Positions 53,496 through 61,384 of a stretch of 64,000 bases of DNA are shown here, one piece after another. A program made the translations under genes and the position numbers. The stretch is from Saccharopolyspora indica (GTDB lineage Bacteria; Actinomycetota; Actinomycetes; Mycobacteriales; Pseudonocardiaceae). Under the pieces are notes generated by a model. That model was given only the letters and a program-made list of their open reading frames with translations. It ran no database searches and was not told the DNA's origin. The stretch spans positions 124,001-188,000 of the forward strand of contig NZ_JAQGLB010000002.1 of the NCBI RefSeq assembly GCF_027853965.1, read 5' to 3'. Each line of letters starts with the position of its first letter. Within the stretch, counting starts at the first letter, position 1.

Positions 53496-53996
53496 TCAGA
53501 AGTCGCCTGCGGCGTGGCGGACCTTGCCGAGCAGCTCGGTCAGCTGCTGGGTCTGCCGCTCGGTGATGCCGCGCAGGCCGAAGTCGATCTCGGTGACCGA
53601 TTCGGTGGCCTTCTTCATCAGGTCCCGGCCGTCCTCGGTGATCTCCACCAGGGTGGTGCGCCGGTCGGTGGGGTGCGGCACCCGCCGCACCAGGCTGTCC
53701 TGCTCCAGCCGGTCGACGATGTTGGTCACGCTGGTCGGGTGCAGCTGGAGCCGGTCGCCCATGACCCGCATCGGCAGGCTGCCGCGCCGGGAGAAGGTCA
53801 GCAGCACCAGCGCCTCGTAGCGGGCGAAGGTCAGGTTGTGCGGGCGGAGCGCGCTGTCGACCGCGGACTGCAGGATCTGCTGCACCCGCATGACGCTGGT
53901 CACCGCGGCCATCGTCGTCGACGGGCCTACCCGCTCGGCCCAGATCTCGGCCGCGCGCGCGATGGGGTCGAAGGGCAGCGGACTACGGGTGCTCAT
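53496..53996 (-). CDS. MarR family transcriptional regulator
   Basis: A 166-aa winged-helix protein. SLPMRVMGDRLQLHPTSVTNIVDRL is the DNA-binding region and the beta wing follows in DSLVRRVPHPTDRRTTLVEIT, as in MarR proteins. ATG 53996. The neighbours do not reveal a target; its own promoter region is the 5' side near 54000, shared with no divergent gene of known role. Confidence 0.85.
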   Translation of the reverse strand: MSTRSPLPFDPIARAAEIWAERVGPSTTMAAVTSVMRVQQILQSAVDSALRPHNLTFARYEALVLLTFSRRGSLPMRVMGDRLQLHPTSVTNIVDRLEQDSLVRRVPHPTDRRTTLVEITEDGRDLMKKATESVTEIDFGLRGITERQTQQLTELLGKVRHAAGDF

Positions 53997-54007
53997 GGTG
54001 TCCGACG

Positions 54008-54373
54008 CTAGCAGCGGTTACCGGCCGGTTGTGGGCTGTGGTGCCGGGACCGGTGGGATCGGCGACAGCGGGGGCGGTCATCGCGCATGATCACATCGGC
54101 TGGCGGCCACCGAGATGCCATGCGGCGCAGGTGGGGTGCGAACGGCGCCCGGTGCCGCTTGCCGCGGTCGTCGTCGCACTCGGGCCAAGACGCCCACAGC
54201 CCGGCGAGGTAGCAGGCGAACGACGTGGCCGCGGCGTCATCGACGGCCGCGAACGCGGGATCGACCCACGGCGCGCCGCAACCGGAGGACGGCGAGGACA
54301 CAGGTTCCCCGACGTCCATCGACGCACAAGGCGTCGGGGCCCGCGATGACAGGACCCCGACCGCGCTGCTCAT
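54008..54373 (-). CDS. Hypothetical protein downstream of secreted peptide gene, 121 aa
   Basis: ATG 54373 comes five bases after the stop of the secreted peptide gene (54379), with GTGAG in between, suggesting translational coupling. The product is Cys-containing (GCGAPW, SFACYLAGLWASWPECDDD) with a basic tail and no clear signal. Its final third overlaps the left copy of a ~55-bp direct repeat (54055-54108) also found at 55635. No family recognised; the tail may be non-native. Confidence 0.4.
   Translation of the reverse strand: MSSAVGVLSSRAPTPCASMDVGEPVSSPSSGCGAPWVDPAFAAVDDAAATSFACYLAGLWASWPECDDDRGKRHRAPFAPHLRRMASRWPPADVIMRDDRPRCRRSHRSRHHSPQPAGNRC
54055..54109 (+). repeat. Left copy of ~55-bp imperfect direct repeat
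   Basis: Starts GGGATCGGCGACAGCG; agrees with 55635-55689 at about 48 of 55 positions, including GCGCATGATC and CATCGGC blocks. The two copies bracket 1.5 kb of small orphan genes. Confidence 0.65.
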
Positions 54374-54378
54374 GTTTC

Positions 54379-54567
54379 TCACCAGGGGTTGATGTCTTCG
54401 TCGTTGTGGCTGCCACCCACGCATTCGAGGGCAAGGCCGTCGAATTCCACGTAACCACCTCCGGCCTCGCACTCGCCGCCAGTGACCGCTGCACTGGCGA
54501 ACCCGGCAGACACCACGAGCGCAGCGGCAGTCAGGGTTGTCGAGATCGCGGCACGAAACACTGCCAC
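54379..54567 (-). CDS. Small secreted protein with two Cys, 62 aa
   Basis: A leader of about 25 residues (FRAAISTTLTAAALVVSAGF-ASA) ends in an AxA cleavage site, giving a mature peptide of about 36 residues with two cysteines (GGECEAGGGY and ALECVGG) and an acidic end. GTG 54567 or 54561 may start it. Composition is less GC-rich than neighbours. It is followed by a tightly coupled 121-aa gene. No known peptide family recognised; a signalling or antimicrobial peptide is only a guess. Confidence 0.5.
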   Translation of the reverse strand: MAVFRAAISTTLTAAALVVSAGFASAAVTGGECEAGGGYVEFDGLALECVGGSHNDEDINPW

Positions 54568-54993
54568 AGGCCCGGTTGGCCGATGCCACCGAAGAAGCAA
54601 TGAGTGCCGGATTCTTGCCGCAAACGGCGTCACTCGATAGATATTCACCCATACCATCAAACGCCCTGGGCCGGATTGGCGGCAGTTGACATAAGCGTCC
54701 GCGAGTGACGTCGACGCCACCGCCCCATAGACCCGGGGTCTTTGAAAGAGGAAGTCCCCGCCGGGCGCTCGGACTCCTGGTAGCCGAGGAAGGAGCGCAC
54801 GCGTCTGAGTGGAGAGCGGGCGGGGCGACTAGTGCCGCACGCCCTGATATCTGCGGGCGTCGTGACTCATCGCTCAAACCTCACTGAGCCTTTTCTGCTG
54901 GGGCAGGTCCGTCGATCGAGTGGCACCCGTTCAGTTCGCTCCGGAGTGGGACGACAAGAGGGGCGACAGTTTTCGATGAGGTTGGAGAGAGAC
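54568..54993. other. Intergenic region without a recognised gene
   Basis: 426 bases between divergent small genes. TTGACA at 54687 resembles a -35 hexamer. GGGTCTTTGAAAGAGG near 54735 is close to the complement of the TTTCAAAGAC block of repeat members C and D. No other support for a gene. Confidence 0.4.
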
Positions 54994-55182
54994 ATGCCGT
55001 CCCCTCAGTTCCGGTCCTCCGCAAATGTCGTCAAGGCCGACGATCGCTCTGTGACGGTGGAAATGAAGCCCGAGGGCGAGCTTCCGCGCACGGTCGTACT
55101 GCTCAACGCGGAATCGAAGGAACAGGTCGCGACCTACACCATTGACGAAGCGTCTGATTACGACTGGGGCGGCATTCGCTAG
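54994..55182 (+). CDS. Small hypothetical protein, 62 aa
   Basis: ATG 54994 follows GGAGAG by seven bases; ATG 54976 is an upstream alternative. A soluble, hydrophilic product (MPSPQFRSSANVVKADDRS..., with TVEMKPEGELPRTVVLLNA) lacking Cys, signal or membrane segment. Codon use is mixed. No family recognised. A large hairpin terminator follows about 55 bases after the stop. Confidence 0.5.
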   Translation: MPSPQFRSSANVVKADDRSVTVEMKPEGELPRTVVLLNAESKEQVATYTIDEASDYDWGGIR

Positions 55183-55238
55183 GGATCTGACGAGCCGGAG
55201 CGGCGTGGGCATTGCTATCGCCGCTGACTTCTGAGGAA

Positions 55239-55298
55239 CCGGGTAAACGCGAAAGGCCCCGCCTCCTGATCTGGGAGGCGGGGCCCTCGGTTTACCGG
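55239..55298. terminator. Large GC-rich hairpin terminator
   Basis: Inner 12-bp stem GGCCCCGCCTCC (55255-55266) with GGAGGCGGGGCC (55274-55285), reinforced by outer CCGGGTAAAC against GTTTACCGG. It follows the small gene ending at 55182 and may also end transcripts from the opposite strand. Confidence 0.75.
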
Positions 55299-55439
55299 CA
55301 CGATCGACAGGCCGACTGAAGGCCGTCCGGACGCGCGGTGTTCTGCCCGAACGCAGTGGTGGGGGGCGGGAGCGGTCGATCGTGCGGACCCGCTCGCCGC
55401 GGGCCAGCTCTGCCGCGACGGCGGGGCGGAACGCGGTCT

Positions 55440-55650
55440 CGTTGCCTCGGCTAGCGAGGCCTTGGTGTCCATGAGCCGTGCCTGGGTGCGAACGGGCTTT
55501 CCGGTGACCGGATCCTTACCCTCGATCGTGTCCAGAACGAGAGCGGTGATGTTCAGGCTTTCGCAGGTCAGGCGGTCGACGTGCCGGGTGGCCAGCGTCG
55601 AGGCGCGGCGCTCGCGGGTGTCGTCCAGCCACGTGGGATCGGCGACAGCG
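55440..55650 (-). pseudogene. Coding fragment of unknown gene, probably a remnant
   Basis: In the frame running leftward, about 65 residues read as credible protein: WLDDTRERRASTLATRHVDR, then LTCESLNITALVLDTIEGKD and PVTGKPVRTQARLMDTKASLA, with good GC3 use. On either side the frame turns into unlikely sequence and no start or ribosome site fits; a continuation seems to move to another frame after about 55445. It looks like the middle of a disrupted gene. Family not recognised. Confidence 0.4.
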
Positions 55651-55689
55651 AGGGCGTCCGTGGCGCATGATCGCATCGGCCGGCGGTGC
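55635..55689 (+). repeat. Right copy of ~55-bp imperfect direct repeat
   Basis: Matches the copy at 54055-54109 over about 55 bases with some seven differences. It ends 28 bases before the start of the thiamine-binding-family gene. Confidence 0.65.
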
Positions 55690-55716
55690 CGGCCGGGAGG
55701 AACAGGAGGAGCAGAC

Positions 55717-56019
55717 GTGCTGGTGGCGTTCAGCGTGGCCCCGAGCGGGGCAGGCGACAGCGACAGCGTCAGCGAAGCGGTGGCGGCCGCGGTGAAGGTG
55801 GTCCGGGAGTCCGGTCTGCCGCACGAGACGACCTCGATGTTCACCACGATCGAGGGCGAGTGGGACGAGGTCATGGACGTGGTGAAGCGCGCCACCGAGG
55901 CGGCCTCGGCCGGGGCGCCGCGCACCAGCCTGGTGCTCAAGGCCGACATCCGGCCGGGCCACACCGGCCAGCTGAGCGCGAAGGTGCGCCGGGTCGAGGA
56001 GCACCTGCGCGAGCGGTGA
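55717..56019 (+). CDS. Thiamine-binding family (MTH1187/YkoF, DUF77) protein
   Basis: A 100-aa protein of the DUF77 fold. LVAFSVAPSGAGDSDSVSEAV at the start and SMFTTIEGEWDEVMDVVKRA are characteristic. GTG 55717 follows a GGAGGAG ribosome site. The family binds thiamine or related molecules in some archaea and bacteria. Stand-alone here, with a perfect hairpin 20 bases after it. Confidence 0.75.
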   Translation: MLVAFSVAPSGAGDSDSVSEAVAAAVKVVRESGLPHETTSMFTTIEGEWDEVMDVVKRATEAASAGAPRTSLVLKADIRPGHTGQLSAKVRRVEEHLRER

Positions 56020-56039
56020 GGCGCGCAGCACAACGCGAA

Positions 56040-56073
56040 CCGGGGGCGGCATCGAGTTCGATGCCGCCCCCGG
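56040..56073. terminator. Perfect hairpin between convergent genes
   Basis: 16-bp perfect stem CCGGGGGCGGCATCGA (56040-56055) and its complement (56058-56073) around two bases. It lies between the thiamine-binding-family gene and the convergent secreted-peptide gene and can serve both. Confidence 0.75.
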
Positions 56074-56096
56074 CCTCAGCTCAGGGCTGGTGACCC

Positions 56097-56348
56097 TCAG
56101 AACTTCGGGTGGTCGACGACCGGCGCGTTGACGCACTGGTTGGCCTGCGGCGACAGCACCGGAACGACAGCACCGATCACGGCGACGTTGTTGCCGCACA
56201 GCTGCACCGGAACGACGCTGGCGTTGTTGTCGTCGAGCACGTTGATGCCGTTGTTGTCGGCGCTGTCCGCGAACGCGGCGGTGCCCAGGGTCACGACGCC
56301 GAGAGCGGCGGCACCGGCGACACCGGCAACACGGGTAGCAATACGCAC
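56097..56348 (-). CDS. Small secreted chaplin/rodlin-like protein
   Basis: An 83-aa exported protein with a signal of about 27 residues ending AFADS. The mature part is Asn/Val-rich: DNNGINVLDDNNASVVPVQL, then CGNNVAVIGAVVPVLSPQAN and QCVNAPVV, with two Cys spaced by about 20 residues. This Cys/Asn/Val style recalls chaplins (GNxVxVIG) and rodlins of Streptomyces, which coat aerial hyphae, but it matches neither fully. GTG 56348 has GAGAGG nine bases upstream. Confidence 0.55.
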   Translation of the reverse strand: MRIATRVAGVAGAAALGVVTLGTAAFADSADNNGINVLDDNNASVVPVQLCGNNVAVIGAVVPVLSPQANQCVNAPVVDHPKF

Positions 56349-56629
56349 TGTTTCGTACCTCTCGTTGAACTACTTGCAGGAGGTCCACCAAACGGAGGCC
56401 CCGAAGACCCGCAGGGAACCAACCGTCCCCGTGGGCTCTGCCAACACATTCGGAGCCGGAGGCCGCCGAGCTTGAGAGGTTCCGTGCCGTATCCACTCCT
56501 TAGAGGGAAGTTGTTCACTGCTTCGAGTTGATCTGTGGGCATCTCGGCGTGTCGGTCTTGGCGAGGCTTGATCGCTGACTGCGAAACATCCGCCGCCCTG
56601 CCACCGCACCGTCGGTGCAACGTGTCAGG
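56349..56629. other. Intergenic region between divergent genes
   Basis: 281 bases upstream of the chaplin-like gene and the thioredoxin/TPR gene. It is unusually rich in runs such as GAACTACTTGCAGGAGG and contains no open frame with a good start signal. Confidence 0.45.
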
Positions 56630-57601
56630 ATGGAGGACGTGACGAGGCCGGATCCACGCCAGAACGCAGCAGCAATGTCCGCGATGGCGGGCGCAGTCGA
56701 CCTGTCGGCTCTGAAGAGCCGCGCCGAGGCCAATGCGCGCGCAGCCGCGCAGCCGGCCGCTGGTGGTGACGGCGGAGCCGCACCGGCGAGCGGGGCGGTC
56801 ATCGACGTCACCGAGGCCGACTTCCAGGCCGAGGTCGTCGAGAAGTCCTTGCAGGTGCCGGTGATCGTCGACCTGTGGGCGACCTGGTGCGGGCCGTGCA
56901 AGCAGCTCTCCCCGGTGCTGGAGCGGCTGGCTCAGGAAGCCGGCGGCGCGTGGGTGCTGGCCAAGATCGACGTCGACGCCAACCCGCGCATCGCGCAGCT
57001 GTTCCAGGTGCAGTCGGTGCCGATGGTCATCGCGATCGCCGGCGGCCAGCCGGTGGACGCCTTCTCCGGTGCGCTCCCGGAACCGCAGATCCGGCAGTGG
57101 ATCGACGAGCTGCTCAACGCGCTGCGCGACCAGCTGCCCGGCATCCGCGCCGCGGAGCAGGGCGGGGCCGCCGAGCCCGTCGAGGAGCCCGAGGACCCGC
57201 GGTTCACCGCCGCCGAGGACGCGCTGGAACGCGGCGACTACGCCGCCGCCGAGGACGCCTACCAGAAGATCCTGGACAGCGAGCCGAACAACGAGCAGGC
57301 CAAGGCCGCGTTGTCGCAGGTCCGGTTCACCGCGCGCGCCGAGCAGGCCGATCCGGCCGCGATCGAGCGGGCCGACGCCGCTCCCGATGACATCGACGCC
57401 CAGCTGGCCGCGGCCGACGCCGAGCTGGCCATCGGACGCGTCAAGGAGGGCTTCGACCGGCTGATCGGCAGCGTCAAGCGCACCTCCGGCGACGAGCGGG
57501 ACCGCGTCCGCCGCCACCTGGTCGAGATGTTCGAGGTCTTCCCGGAGGGCGACGAGCGCGTCAGCGCCGCCCGCCGGGCGCTGGCCAGCGCCCTGTTCTG
57601 A
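56630..57601 (+). CDS. Thioredoxin-domain co-chaperone (YbbN/CnoX-like)
   Basis: A 323-aa protein. After a variable N-terminus of about 50 residues comes a thioredoxin domain with the active [15 protein letters not shown], then [20 protein letters not shown]. The C-terminal half has TPR-like helices ([20 protein letters not shown]). The combination is that of YbbN/CnoX, which guards folding under oxidative stress. ATG 56630 or GTG 56615/56639 can start it. A strong terminator follows. Confidence 0.85.
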   Translation: MEDVTRPDPRQNAAAMSAMAGAVDLSALKSRAEANARAAAQPAAGGDGGAAPASGAVIDVTEADFQAEVVEKSLQVPVIVDLWATWCGPCKQLSPVLERLAQEAGGAWVLAKIDVDANPRIAQLFQVQSVPMVIAIAGGQPVDAFSGALPEPQIRQWIDELLNALRDQLPGIRAAEQGGAAEPVEEPEDPRFTAAEDALERGDYAAAEDAYQKILDSEPNNEQAKAALSQVRFTARAEQADPAAIERADAAPDDIDAQLAAADAELAIGRVKEGFDRLIGSVKRTSGDERDRVRRHLVEMFEVFPEGDERVSAARRALASALF

Positions 57602-57610
57602 GCCACGGCT

Positions 57611-57651
57611 CGCGGCCCGCCACCCGAGTGCGCCTCGGGCGGCGGGCCGCG
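57611..57651 (+). terminator. Hairpin terminator after thioredoxin-domain gene
   Basis: 18-bp stem with one G-T type position: CGCGGCCCGCCACCCGAG (57611-57628) and its complement at 57634-57651, 10 bases after the stop. Also positioned behind the convergent tyrosine phosphatase gene. Confidence 0.75.
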
Positions 57652-57661
57652 TCGTTCCCGG

Positions 57662-58369
57662 TCAGGTGAGCATCCGGTCGCGCAGCGCGGCGAGGTGCTC
57701 CTCGGTGACCCCGGCGGAGCGGAGGTAGGCCGCCATGTCGCGGGAGCCGACCACGTCCGCGATCACCTCGGGCTCGGACGTGCCGTGCTCGGCGATCGAG
57801 CTGTGCACTCTGGGCGTGTCGTCGGGCAGTCCGGCCGCAGCGCACAGCTCGGCGCGGCGGACGTGGGTGAGCGCGTAGTCGGCGGCGATGTCGGCCGCGC
57901 CGACGCCGACCGCGGCCAGCAGGACCAGGGAGATCAGACCGGTGCGATCCCGGCCGCTGCTGCAGTGCACCAGCACGCCGCCCGGCCCGGCTTCGGCGAT
58001 CGCGGTCAGCACCTCCGCGACCTTCCGCGGGAACCGGTCGAGGAACGCCCGGTAGTACAACGGCGTGCAGGAGAGCGCGTTGTCCCAGCGCGTCCAGAAC
58101 TCCGAGTCGGCGTGGTCGTCCAGCTGCACCGCGACGCCGGTCAGCCCGGCCGGGCGCCGTGCGGTGCTCGACTCACCTCCGGTGAGGTCGACGATCGTGC
58201 GCACGCCGTGCCGCAGCAGCGAAGCCCAGCCGTCGCCGGTCAGCCCGGCCGGGTCGTCCGAGCGGACCACCGCGCCCCATTTGGTGTTGCGGCCGTCCTC
58301 GGTGCGGAGACCGCCGAGGTCCCGGGTGTTGAAGCAGCCGTCCCAGAACAGTTGCCGTTCAGCGTTCAT
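57662..58369 (-). CDS. Protein tyrosine/serine phosphatase (Y_phosphatase3)
   Basis: A 235-aa phosphatase with the PTP loop VHCSSGRDRTGL, giving the nucleophile Cys and the Arg. NTRDLGGLRTEDG near the N-terminus and RSDDPAGLT are typical of the bacterial MptpB-like family, and the DDHAD region could supply the general acid. ATG 58369. It may act on phosphoproteins or phosphoinositides; no substrate is visible. Confidence 0.85.
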   Translation of the reverse strand: MNAERQLFWDGCFNTRDLGGLRTEDGRNTKWGAVVRSDDPAGLTGDGWASLLRHGVRTIVDLTGGESSTARRPAGLTGVAVQLDDHADSEFWTRWDNALSCTPLYYRAFLDRFPRKVAEVLTAIAEAGPGGVLVHCSSGRDRTGLISLVLLAAVGVGAADIAADYALTHVRRAELCAAAGLPDDTPRVHSSIAEHGTSEPEVIADVVGSRDMAAYLRSAGVTEEHLAALRDRMLT

Positions 58370-58418
58370 GATCGTTGGACGCCGCTCTCGCATCCGGGGT
58401 TGTGCGCTGGGAAGCGAA

Positions 58419-58450
58419 CAGCGCCGCCCCCTGGCCCGGGGACGGCGCTG
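58419..58450 (-). terminator. Hairpin terminator of the metallopeptidase gene
   Basis: CAGCGCCGCCCC (58419-58430) pairs with GGGGACGGCGCTG (58438-58450), 12 bp with one bulged base, 12 bases beyond the stop of the minus-strand metallopeptidase gene at 58462. Confidence 0.65.
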
Positions 58451-58461
58451 CTGATCGGACG

Positions 58462-59934
58462 TCAGGTCGCGCTGTACTTGGTGCTGCAGGGCGCCATGCC
58501 CTCCTGGACGCCGATGCGGAACGCCTCCACGCGGGCGAACCCGACGGGTACCTGCTTGCCGTTGACGTCGGCCGCGATCAGGCTGTTCTCGCCGAGCAGC
58601 GCGGCGACGCCCTCGTCGATGTCCTCGGCCACGACCCGCAGGCTGCCGACCGGGTTGCGCTTGCCGATCGGGTCCTCCACCAGCAGCCCGCTCCAGGCGC
58701 CGACCATGCACGCCGTGCGCAGGCCCGCGGCCGGGTCGTCCAGCGGCAGCCCGGCGGCCTTCTGCACCGACAGCACGTACCGCGATGCCACCTGGGCGTA
58801 GGCGGCGAAGTCGCCGTAGCCGGACTCGGCGTCCTTGTTCGGCGGCGTGGCGATCTTCTGCAGCGCCGCGACGTCGAGCGCGATGGTGTTGGTGGACTCG
58901 CAGTAGGTCGCCGGCGCGGTGGGCTTGCGGCCGCGGCAGGTGGACTGGTCGGTGGTGATGCTCGGCGGCTCCGCGCCGGTGTCGCGGAAGACCTCCTGCA
59001 GGCTCTTCTCGACGGCGCTCAGGCCCTTGTCGTCCACCGGCAGGTCGGTGTCCTGCTCGGTCTTCCACGAGCCGAACAGCGTGGTGCGCTTGGAGACGTC
59101 GTCGAAGTCCATCTGCCCGCAGCGCTGCGGGCCCTCGTCGAAGCCGTACTGGAAGGCGGTGACCCGGTCGAAGGCGCTGCCGTGCGCGTTGCTGCCCTGG
59201 AAGTCGGACTTGCCCGGCGCGTCCCGGATGAAGCTCAGCACGCCCATGACCTCGTTGAGGCCCTGCCCGGTGGAGATCTGGAAGTACTTCGAGGAACCCC
59301 CGGCGACGTGCCGGAAGTAGGCGCCGGTGAAGCAGTCGGCCTGCTGCTCCAGCACGATCACCTGGTCGTTGCTGGTGGCCGTGCGAGCCCGGTGCTGCAC
59401 GGCGTGCCCCATCTCGTGGGCGAGCACGGCCACCACGGCCATCGGACCGAAGCTGTTGTTGAGCTCGGGGAGCAGCGTGCCGCGGTCCCACGCGATGAGG
59501 TCGTCCGGCGGGCAGTAGAAGGCGTTGACCACGCCCGCGGTGTTCTCCCCGCACACCTGCGCGCCGGGACCGCCGGCGTCGTAGGAGACCAGGCGCTTGA
59601 CCGGCGCGAACCGCTTGCCCGGGAACGCCTTCGGGAAGACCGCGGCCCAGAAGTCGTCGATGTCGGCGACGGCGTTGCGGGCCAGCTTGTCCATCTCACC
59701 GTTGTCGGTGCCCTCGACGGACAGCGGCGCGTCCGGAGCTCCCGGCTTCGGGCCGCTGGGACCGTTGCTGACCGGCAGCCCGGCGACCTCGGTGGTCGAG
59801 TAGCTGCCCATCGTGGTCGGGGTGCCGCTGATCTGCTGCGCGCAGCCGGCGACCAGCGCGATGCACGTGACCGCGGACAGCGCGGTGCCGAGGACCCGCC
59901 TCCGCCTTCGGTTTCCCGTCGATACCCGTGCCAC
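58462..59934 (-). CDS. Neutral zinc metallopeptidase lipoprotein, copy 1
   Basis: A 490-aa predicted lipoprotein (lipobox LVAGC near residue 31). The zinc-binding motif is VVAVLAHEMGHAVQHR with a downstream catalytic Glu region EQQADCFTGAYF, the pattern of the YpfJ-type neutral zinc metallopeptidases. It ends CSTKYSAT. Paralogous to the gene at 60132. Surface location is likely; substrate unknown. Confidence 0.8.
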   Translation of the reverse strand: MARVSTGNRRRRRVLGTALSAVTCIALVAGCAQQISGTPTTMGSYSTTEVAGLPVSNGPSGPKPGAPDAPLSVEGTDNGEMDKLARNAVADIDDFWAAVFPKAFPGKRFAPVKRLVSYDAGGPGAQVCGENTAGVVNAFYCPPDDLIAWDRGTLLPELNNSFGPMAVVAVLAHEMGHAVQHRARTATSNDQVIVLEQQADCFTGAYFRHVAGGSSKYFQISTGQGLNEVMGVLSFIRDAPGKSDFQGSNAHGSAFDRVTAFQYGFDEGPQRCGQMDFDDVSKRTTLFGSWKTEQDTDLPVDDKGLSAVEKSLQEVFRDTGAEPPSITTDQSTCRGRKPTAPATYCESTNTIALDVAALQKIATPPNKDAESGYGDFAAYAQVASRYVLSVQKAAGLPLDDPAAGLRTACMVGAWSGLLVEDPIGKRNPVGSLRVVAEDIDEGVAALLGENSLIAADVNGKQVPVGFARVEAFRIGVQEGMAPCSTKYSAT

Positions 59935-60056
59935 TGGCGCGCCCCATCCTGCTGCAGATGCCGAACTCCGCGCACCGGACGTCCTGCGCCACCCGGTGCC
60001 CGGAGCAGCCTATCGGTTGGCTGATCGGCCCCACGGCGATCTGGCCGGATCCGGGA

Positions 60057-60124
60057 GTGACAGGAAGGTTCCCATGCTCGCACCGGGTGGCGGGGCGGTT
60101 GACAGGAAGGTTCCCATGCTCGCA
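60057..60124 (+). repeat. Tandem pair of short repeats between metallopeptidase paralogues
   Basis: Two same-strand consensus copies at 60057-60082 and 60099-60124, 16 bases apart, in the gap between the two metallopeptidase genes. The right copy ends seven bases before the stop codon of the upstream paralogue (60132). Confidence 0.9.
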
Positions 60125-60131
60125 AAGGCGC

Positions 60132-61307
60132 TCAGCCGCAGGCGGCGGCGCCGCCGAGCGCTCCGTCGCGGAAGGCGGTGATGCGGTCGAACCCGGTCAG
60201 CTGGTCCGTGCCCTGGGCGTCGCGGGCGGTGTCGGCGGAGTCGAGCACCACGGTCACGGCCTCGTCCAGATCACCTTGCGTCAGCCCGGGTTGCGCCGCG
60301 GTGTACGCGCCGGTGAGGCAGGCGATCTGCTTGCTCGCGTCCGCGCCGGTCGTCGGGCGGCCCAGGCCTGCGTTGGCGGTCAGCGCGTACTTGGCGGCGA
60401 GCAGAGTGGTGACGGCTTGGTCGCCGATGCCGGTGTGGGCCTCGGCGAGCGCGGGGCGGTCGAGGGCGAGCGCGGGCGGTTTCCACTGCTCGCCGACGAG
60501 CTCGCTGAAGTACTCCGAGATGCTCTCAGTGCGCAGCGCTTCGTCCAGCGGGAGGTTGGGGCCGTCGGGCGGCAGTGCGCTTAGGGGCGTCTCGGTCACC
60601 TCGGTGCAGCGGCGCGGGCCGTTGGCGTAGCCGTCCTGGAACGCCGTGACGCGCTCGAAGGCGCTGCCGTGCGCTTCGGTGCTGTTGGTGCTCACCGGGT
60701 CGCGGAAGAGCGTGATCGCGCGCAGCGCTCGGTCGAGCTGCTCGTCGTTGATGCGCAGGCGTTCCGAGCGTCCGTCGGTGACTGAGCGGACGTAGGCGCC
60801 CGCGAAGCAGTCAGCCATGGCTTCGAGGCGCACGGGTGCTGCGTCGGCGTCGATCCCCGCGCGCTTCTGCACGGCGTGACCGATCTCGTGCGCGAGCACC
60901 ACCACGACCGAAGCGTCTCCGTAGCGCTCTTGAAGCACCGGGAGGAGTGCTGTGCGGTCCCAGGCGATGGCGTCGACCGTGGCGCAGTAGTACGCGTTGC
61001 CCTCCAGATCGCTCACCTTCGCCGAACAGGGCGGGGCGGTGCCCGTGCCGTTGGTGTCGACGGAGAAGAAGCCGCCGTCGAGGTTGCGCCACGACGTGCC
61101 GAACACCGCCGGGTACTGCTCGTTCCAGTAGTCCTGGACGTCGGTGACGACGGTGGCGGCCAGGCGGTCGGTGCCGCCGTGATCGGTGCCGTGCACGAAC
61201 GCCGGGTCGACGGTGTGTTCGGCCACAGGCGGCGGTTCCGGGGGCGCTGCCGCGCACGAGCCGATGAGCAGCAAGATCATCATCGTCAGCGGTGTCCACG
61301 CGCGCAC
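60132..61307 (-). CDS. Neutral zinc metallopeptidase lipoprotein, copy 2
   Basis: A 391-aa predicted lipoprotein (lipobox LIGSC). Zinc motif VVVVLAHEIGHAVQKR and the following RLEAMADCFAGAYV match copy 1; DPAFVHGTDHGGTDRLA replaces the linker. Shorter than copy 1 because the region between signal and catalytic domain is reduced. GTG 61307. It is divergent from the glycogen phosphorylase gene 77 bases away. Confidence 0.8.
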   Translation of the reverse strand: MRAWTPLTMMILLLIGSCAAAPPEPPPVAEHTVDPAFVHGTDHGGTDRLAATVVTDVQDYWNEQYPAVFGTSWRNLDGGFFSVDTNGTGTAPPCSAKVSDLEGNAYYCATVDAIAWDRTALLPVLQERYGDASVVVVLAHEIGHAVQKRAGIDADAAPVRLEAMADCFAGAYVRSVTDGRSERLRINDEQLDRALRAITLFRDPVSTNSTEAHGSAFERVTAFQDGYANGPRRCTEVTETPLSALPPDGPNLPLDEALRTESISEYFSELVGEQWKPPALALDRPALAEAHTGIGDQAVTTLLAAKYALTANAGLGRPTTGADASKQIACLTGAYTAAQPGLTQGDLDEAVTVVLDSADTARDAQGTDQLTGFDRITAFRDGALGGAAACG

Positions 61308-61384
61308 AGCGGCAAGCTTCCCACCCGCTGCGGCGGTTGGTACGTCCGCACGTGCGGCACCGGTCCGGTATATGGTCCGCTCCC

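Noticed and set aside
55516-56496. 326-codon minus-strand frame over the DUF77 and chaplin-like genes
   Set aside because: Most of it is antisense to the DUF77 gene and its hairpin; only the fragment at 55440-55650 in a neighbouring frame looks like protein.
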